From the NCBI RefSeq assembly GCF_958295425.1, contig NC_081142.1:27422822-27486821 (forward strand): a stretch of DNA of 64,000 nt. Direction: 5' to 3'. Origin of the DNA: Solea solea (taxonomy: Eukaryota > Chordata > Actinopteri > Pleuronectiformes > Soleidae). The position numbers and the translations under genes were made by a program. Below are positions 59,962 through 64,000 of this stretch, one piece after another; position 1 is the first letter of the stretch, and each line of letters begins with the position of its first letter. The notes below the pieces were generated by a model. It was not told the origin of the DNA. It saw only the letters and a list, made by a program, of their open reading frames with translations, and searched no databases.

Positions 59962-60292
59962 TAAAGGAATACTTCACTGATTTGCATTTAGCGTTGTATT
60001 ACTAGAATAAGGGTAGTATTTATGAAAAACTGTGCCAAACGCAGTTTCCCCTGAGTTGAGAAATATCTTTGTTAGCGTAACTGTTGGGAATGAGGTCCCA
60101 TCCCCCGACGAGTGGGTCTAAAAAGTGCGGAATTAGCGTTCCAGTTTCAAGCCTTGGACCAAGTGTCACTGGTGGACACGTAACAAAGAAAAGAATGAGG
60201 ATATTTCTCGACTCAGGGGAAACTGAGTCAAAAATACTTCCCTATTCCAGTAATAAAAAAGCTAAATGCAAATCGGTGAAGTATTCCTTTAA
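59962..60292. mobile_element. Foldback MITE, 331 bp, TTAA-type ends
   Basis: The left end is TAAAGGAATACTTCACTGAT, then TTGCATTTAGC. The right end, reverse-complemented, is TTAAAGGAATACTTCACCGA, then TTTGCATTTAGC: one mismatch over the shared 31 bases. Pairing continues inward for about 80 more bases (CAGTTTCCCCTGAGT(T/C)GAGA and AAATATC on both arms). The right edge is TTAA and the left edge CTAA, consistent with a TTAA target site with one mutation. There is no internal gene. Confidence 0.85.
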
Positions 60293-60581
60293 GGTGGAGT
60301 GCAAAATAAAGGCAGCAGGTGGCAAAAGACATCATCTGACATGATGCAGCATATAGCTATCACATCAATTGCCCTCGCTGGTTATTGCGCCACCTATTGC
60401 TGGACATTGTGGGTCTGCTACTTTGCTTTCCTTACACTAAAGTGGTCCAACTTCTTAAGTGGTGCAAACTTTGGTCTGTCATGTTATGCAAAGAGGAATG
60501 GAAGTGGGCTTGTAACCGGAAAGCCTGGCTTGTGTGTGTGTTATAAAGATGAGAGGTCAACTTAAGTATCACTAATTGGTG

Positions 60582-60604
60582 CGTGTGTGTGTGTGTGTGT
60601 GTGT
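60582..60604. repeat. (GT)n microsatellite
   Basis: About 11 GT units. Confidence 0.94.
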
Positions 60605-61050
60605 AATTCTACATGTGAGTTGCCTACCCCAGCTTTAAATCATCCACTCCAGTCACTGTACATGTGCAGTCAGAAACAATTAGAGCAATCGAATATAGAG
60701 GCGCCACAACGCCTTAAGAAACCATTGCTCACACTGACAAGAATTACTGGACTATATAAAGGTCATGGGGAACATGAGTCAGCAGGAGAGGTGCAGCTCT
60801 GTACAGTATTCCTCATCAGCGAGATAAGGATCATAAGTTTGGCTGTGACAACAGTCTTACAGGACACAGTGTTATGACACCCCCACCCCTGTGTTCACCT
60901 CTCTGGACATTTATTTGTTTGTATTCTCCTGCCAGTTAAAGACTGTAAATCACTGAGTATTTGGCTGAATGTGAGACACAGAGGTGTAGGCCTGCTGAGC
61001 ACTTGAGTTCAGAGAGTAAACTTGTCAGCACTTTTTCATATGTAAACCCC

Positions 61051-61080
61051 CCCCCTCCCCACACACACACACACACACTC
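61051..61080. repeat. (AC)n microsatellite after a C run
   Basis: CCCCCCCC TCCCC followed by an AC tract. Confidence 0.92.
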
Positions 61081-61345
61081 ACAACTCTGACAAGCACTGC
61101 AAAAAGAGTGGGAATAAAAGACAGTTGTGACTGTCTGAAGCCTCCGTGTGAAGTCAGGGTTATTACGACTCTACTCAGTTTGCTATCAGGCTCGTCTTTT
61201 TCCATTACTTCAGTAGCTCATCAACACGGGCGAGGTCATCATAGCACGACTTTGCAAAACTGCTGTGACGTCACTTTATAAGCGGCACAAACACACAAAC
61301 TAGTGACGGCCAAAGCAGATCTTTTTCAGTGTGCTGAATCATTAG

Positions 61346-61863
61346 TAGGGACACAACAACTCATCGATTAAATCAATTATTAAAATAGTTGGCAACTAAC
61401 TCAATAATCGATGAGTTGGGTCTATGTGGCAGTAAGCGCCATTAAGCTGGATGTCGACCGCCATTAAAGAAGAAGAAGAAGAAGAAGAAGAAGAAGAAGG
61501 AGCACTTTACATGAACGCCTTCAAAGAACAGTGTTGGCATTGGCACAGCAGCACAACATCGCCATGCGTGAAGGAGATTCACGGTAAGTTCATAGTAAGT
61601 TCATTCAGTTCAACACTGGAGTGTTTCTGTCTGTTAAGTTTGTTTTTAAATTGGCCTGAAATTGTGCGTCAAAACAAATTTGACAATAATTAGCTGAATA
61701 ACGGTGTAAAATGTGACGTTGTGGAGTTTTTATGCAATTATTCAGAGACCATTTAACGAGAATCCTTCATTTCTTCAAAACAGAAACTTATGCAATATCA
61801 GGTCAGATATGTATTAATTTCCCATTTGTTAATCAAAAAATCGATTTGTTAGTTGCAGCCCTA
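61346..61863. mobile_element. hAT-type MITE, 518 bp, with exact 8-bp target duplication
   Basis: The left terminus is TAGGGACACAACAACTCATC, then GATTAAAT. The right terminus, reverse-complemented, is TAGGGCTGCAACTAACAAAT, then CGATTTTTTGAT. ATCATTAG lies immediately outside both ends (61338-61345 and 61864-61871), an 8-bp target site duplication, the hallmark of hAT insertion. A (GAA)n tract (61467-61499) sits inside. No transposase frame is present. It is inserted about 180 bp from the start-codon exon. Confidence 0.9.
61467..61499. repeat. (GAA)n microsatellite
   Basis: About 11 GAA units inside the hAT-type MITE. Confidence 0.94.
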
Positions 61864-62046
61864 ATCATTAGAATCAGTTCATTAAAAAGAGTAGTTCAGT
61901 TTTCTAGTCAGTAAACTGATTTTAAAAAATATTGATAGATAATGAAGTGTCCAAAACACCTTTTTTCCTTTTTCCTTGAAATAACCTGACCTATACCATA
62001 TACCTATAGCTTCAAGATGCAGAGAGAGACTGTGAGAGAAGCTTAC

Positions 62047-62119
62047 CTGCAGCTGCGAGGCAACATACTGCAAGAAGTATCACAGGAATGGAAGATCTTA
62101 GAGGCATTCTTGTTTTCAT
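62047..62119 (-). CDS. tgfbr3: tgfbr3 coding exon 1: start codon and signal peptide
   Basis: This exon encodes residues 1-24 plus the first base of codon 25. The peptide has basic residues near the N-terminus (Lys2, Arg4, Arg8), a hydrophobic core (IPVILLAVCCLAAA) and a likely cleavage site after the Ala run. That is a classical secretory signal, in the position expected for betaglycan. Two in-frame ATGs occur: one at 62119 and a second four codons later at 62107. Both have A at -3. The upstream one is chosen because scanning ribosomes meet it first, but the mammalian-type start could equally match the second. The donor is GTAAGC directly after 62047. The phase-1 overhang (G) plus GA from the next exon makes Gly25, the same junction residue as the mature N-terminus I recall for the human protein (GPEPG...), which supports the 23-kb splice. 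Confidence 0.93.
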
Positions 62120-62215
62120 CCTCCAGCTTCCAGTGTGAGGAAGGTGGACTCTCCTGCTTTGCCACAAGGAAGTCTCTGTGAAGCGGCCTTACAGGAAGTC
62201 AGCTTCAGGCTCCAG
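62120..62215 (-). other. tgfbr3: tgfbr3 5' untranslated part of the start-codon exon
   Basis: Upstream of the first ATG, a strong acceptor lies at 62216-62240 on the minus strand: a pyrimidine-rich tract (TTCTCTCCCTTTG...) ending in TTTGCAG. If used, the exon starts at 62215 and carries 96 bases of 5' UTR. In vertebrate TGFBR3 the start codon is in a second exon after a non-coding first exon, which fits. No ATG lies between 62215 and the proposed start on this strand. The exon 1 and promoter would be beyond 62215 and probably outside the window. The acceptor is seen; its use is inferred. Confidence 0.7.
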
Positions 62216-64000
62216 CTGCAAAGTGAACAAAGGGAGAGAAAGTGAACCAGGAGAAGCAGCAGAGAGTGATGACATGACAGCAGCTGAAACACTTTGGAAC
62301 ATGCCACAGGTTATTAGGAGAATTAACTGAGAGATGCTCTGAGTGCCACCAAGCTAATGAGCGGGACTCTGCATGAAGATGTCTTAACTTTCACTGAACA
62401 CTGGCTCTAGAAGAGAAAAGAATCAAGTCCTAATAATGTCAAATAAAGACACAGCATGAGTGCGTGTGTCACGCCGCCCCAGTGTTTCAGAGTGTGTTGC
62501 TGAATTTAAAATGATTTAAAACCGATTTTTTTAATACTAATTTTAATCACGCCCCACATTTTCCTTTGTGGAGAAAAAGTCAGAAGATATGTTTGTATCA
62601 CTGCTTTCACTTTAAAGCCATAATACACTTATAAAAGCCGTCTTTATGGGTGTTTGTGCCAATAAACTTCTCCTAAGTGTTACACACTGGACCTTTAAGG
62701 CCTGTATTTGCAAAGGGTAAATCAAGCGTTAAATGTAGATTACTAGAATATTAATTTGACACCAATTCACTCGGCTCTAATTCGAGATTATTATCAGGAC
62801 CATTCTGCAGCCACAACCAAAACATCTTTGGGGAGGACGTGGGCCACAGACAGAGTTATGCAAACTACTTCACTCCAAGAGTGAAATCGGATACTTCACA
62901 ACAACAAAGCTGCAACTGGGACTTAGTGTGACCCATGTGTGCAGGGTGCCGTTAAAAATCCCACATGTTCATGGTCTTAAAGGCTGCCAGTGGGTCTGCA
63001 GTGAAGCAGAACAGGTGTGCACCTATCTGACTCATGCACGGCGTGAATAGGAAGTGGTGAGGTGCATCACTTGCTCTGCGGTGTGAGCAGCTGGCAGAGG
63101 ACAAAAGCTCCTTTCACTGAGTGACATCTGCAAAGGCTGGGGAGTCATTTTTGACGCTCCTGACAAATATTACACTTCCAGCTAGTGCAGGAGAGCAAGT
63201 GACCCCCCCTGTGTGATTTATGCCTCTATTTCACATTCACCTACACACTAAATGATATAAGGTAAGATGAGCAGCAGGCGAGAGCCACCATGGGAGACCA
63301 TGGGAGTTGGGTTTGTAACCGGAAGGTTGCCGTTTGCAAAGGGCCAGGGCTACACATGAGCATTCCCCATTGCTCACTGTTAATTGGACACTCTAAATTG
63401 ACCCATGTGTATTCCTAGGGCCAGTCCCAAGCCTGGATAAATGGGAGGAAGGCCAAACAAATATCTACCAAATCATATACCTAGATCAGTGTTTCCCAAC
63501 CCTGGTCCTCGGGGAACACTGCCCTGCATGTTTGAGATGTTGCCCTGCTCTAACACACCTGATTCAGATGAACAGCTCGTTACCAGGCTTCTGCAGAGCT
63601 TGTTGACGAGCTGATCTGAATCAGGTCGAAACACTTCACGTCGTGGTCCAGGTTTTGTTGCAGCAAGTAACCTCTCTTCAAACCCTGAACTATCTGAGCC
63701 AAGCAACGACTTCACCACCCTGAGAAGATCCTGAATGTGCACCACAGACTACAATGAAAGCACAACTGCACTGAGCGCTGAACCACCGGGTGCATACTTG
63801 TGGTCACATCCATGTTAAAGGCCTGGCTTATATCTGTGTCTTGCTGTTTTTCCATTATCACAAAGTCATTAGTAAAGAAGGCAGCAACACAACAAGCTGA
63901 GGCCTCATCGTCTGACTAAGACTGCTCATCGGGAGGGTTGTGGTGAAATGACCTGGTGAATAATCTTTAATGAATTTCACCACACTTTTCACTCTCTCAT
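62216..64000 (-). other. tgfbr3: Presumed tgfbr3 5' intron, upstream of the start-codon exon
   Basis: If the acceptor at 62216 is used, this is part of the intron that follows a non-coding first exon. It contains a piece resembling the 5'-middle of the tRNA-headed repeat near 63310-63410 (GTTTGTAACCGGAAGGTTGC, GGACACTCTAAATTGAC) and a hAT-type half element at 63487-63660. No CpG island or promoter was recognised. Confidence 0.6.
63487..63660. mobile_element. Left half of a palindromic hAT-type MITE
   Basis: It begins CAGTGTTTCCCAACCCTGG, then TCCTCGGGGAACACTGCCCT and GTTGCCCTGCTCTAACACAC, with CTGATTCAGATGAACAGCTC. It then turns back: GACGAGCTGATCTGAATCAG is nearly the reverse complement of that inner arm. 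The expected right end (GGGTTGGGAAACACTG) is absent here but present at 39987-40002. Confidence 0.75.

Larger units (their letters stand above)
38888..62046 (-). other. tgfbr3: tgfbr3 intron between coding exons 1 and 2
   Basis: The largest intron, 23.2 kb, phase 1. Recognised content: palindromic hAT-type half element (39862-40002), LINE fragment (40640-41165), dispersed repeat with minisatellite (45857-46128), fish repeat plus 20-bp minisatellite unit (47680-49247), retroelement tails, foldback MITE (59962-60292), hAT MITE (61346-61863). The stretches 41170-43500, 49280-51600, 52000-55100 and 56700-59950 show nothing recognisable except simple repeats. First introns often hold enhancers, but none can be read here. 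Confidence 0.9.
1843..62215 (-). other. tgfbr3: tgfbr3 (betaglycan) gene, 5' portion, nine coding exons
   Basis: Betaglycan is a single-pass cell-surface proteoglycan co-receptor. It binds TGF-beta (notably TGF-beta2) and inhibin A and presents ligand to the signalling receptors. Seen here: nine minus-strand exons with GT..AG borders and intron phases 1,0,0,1,2,0,1,0 that join into 506 uninterrupted codons. Family signature blocks appear in the right order: SGCASRGTT, VLNSPQPL, GNEHLLSWA, AVTSFSEL, IYIKVGED, FLSLNYL, VNWVIK, GYSPVTSYT, then ZP motifs LSVKC and DPECKATVNATH. Compared with the roughly 850-residue mammalian protein, the missing part is the later ZP domain, the glycosaminoglycan attachment sites, the membrane helix and the short tail, all expected left of the window. 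All visible donors and acceptors are canonical, and there is no frameshift or stop, so this looks like a functional copy. Teleosts may keep a paralogue; I cannot tell an a or b copy from sequence alone. Confidence 0.97.

Overview
The window is vertebrate, almost certainly a ray-finned (teleost, probably percomorph) genome. Exons are short and spliced, introns run from 0.5 to 23 kb, CA/GT microsatellites are dense, and the interspersed repeats are of typical fish type (hAT-like MITEs, tRNA-headed SINEs, LINE 3' ends with short tandem tails, a pogo-like remnant). There are no prokaryotic features: no operons and no ribosome binding sites. No rRNA gene, intact tRNA gene or CRISPR array was seen.

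One protein-coding gene explains the coding signal. It is the minus-strand 5' two thirds of tgfbr3 (betaglycan, TGF-beta receptor type III). Nine coding exons lie, in transcript order, at 62047-62119 (coding part), 38700-38887, 23380-23517, 10698-10881, 7927-8089, 7272-7419, 3792-3981, 2785-3062 and 1843-1998. All eight joins have GT..AG ends and compatible phases (1,0,0,1,2,0,1,0). They make one open frame of 506 codons: signal peptide, the two-part orphan domain, a Pro/Gly-rich linker, and the first part of the zona pellucida (ZP) domain. The rest of the ZP domain, the transmembrane helix and the cytoplasmic tail must lie left of position 1. The promoter and a non-coding first exon probably lie right of 64000.

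Layout from left to right. 1-1842 is the next intron, opening with a 115-bp satellite. 1843-8089 is a compact exon cluster. 8090-23379 is intron with SINE, MITE and palindrome content and one 138-bp exon at its right end. 23518-38699 is a 15-kb intron carrying four large simple or minisatellite arrays (AAT, 11-bp, pentanucleotide, 10-bp) and a pogo remnant. 38888-62046 is a 23-kb intron with a LINE fragment, a 20-bp minisatellite bracketed by inverted repeats, a palindromic TTAA-type element and a hAT MITE with an exact 8-bp target duplication. 62216-64000 lies upstream of the start-codon exon.

I found no convincing new gene system. The most unusual items are non-coding: an indel-free 10-bp array with one hypervariable base, a 20-bp minisatellite that looks carried by a mobile element, and a perfect 32-bp hairpin in an intron.
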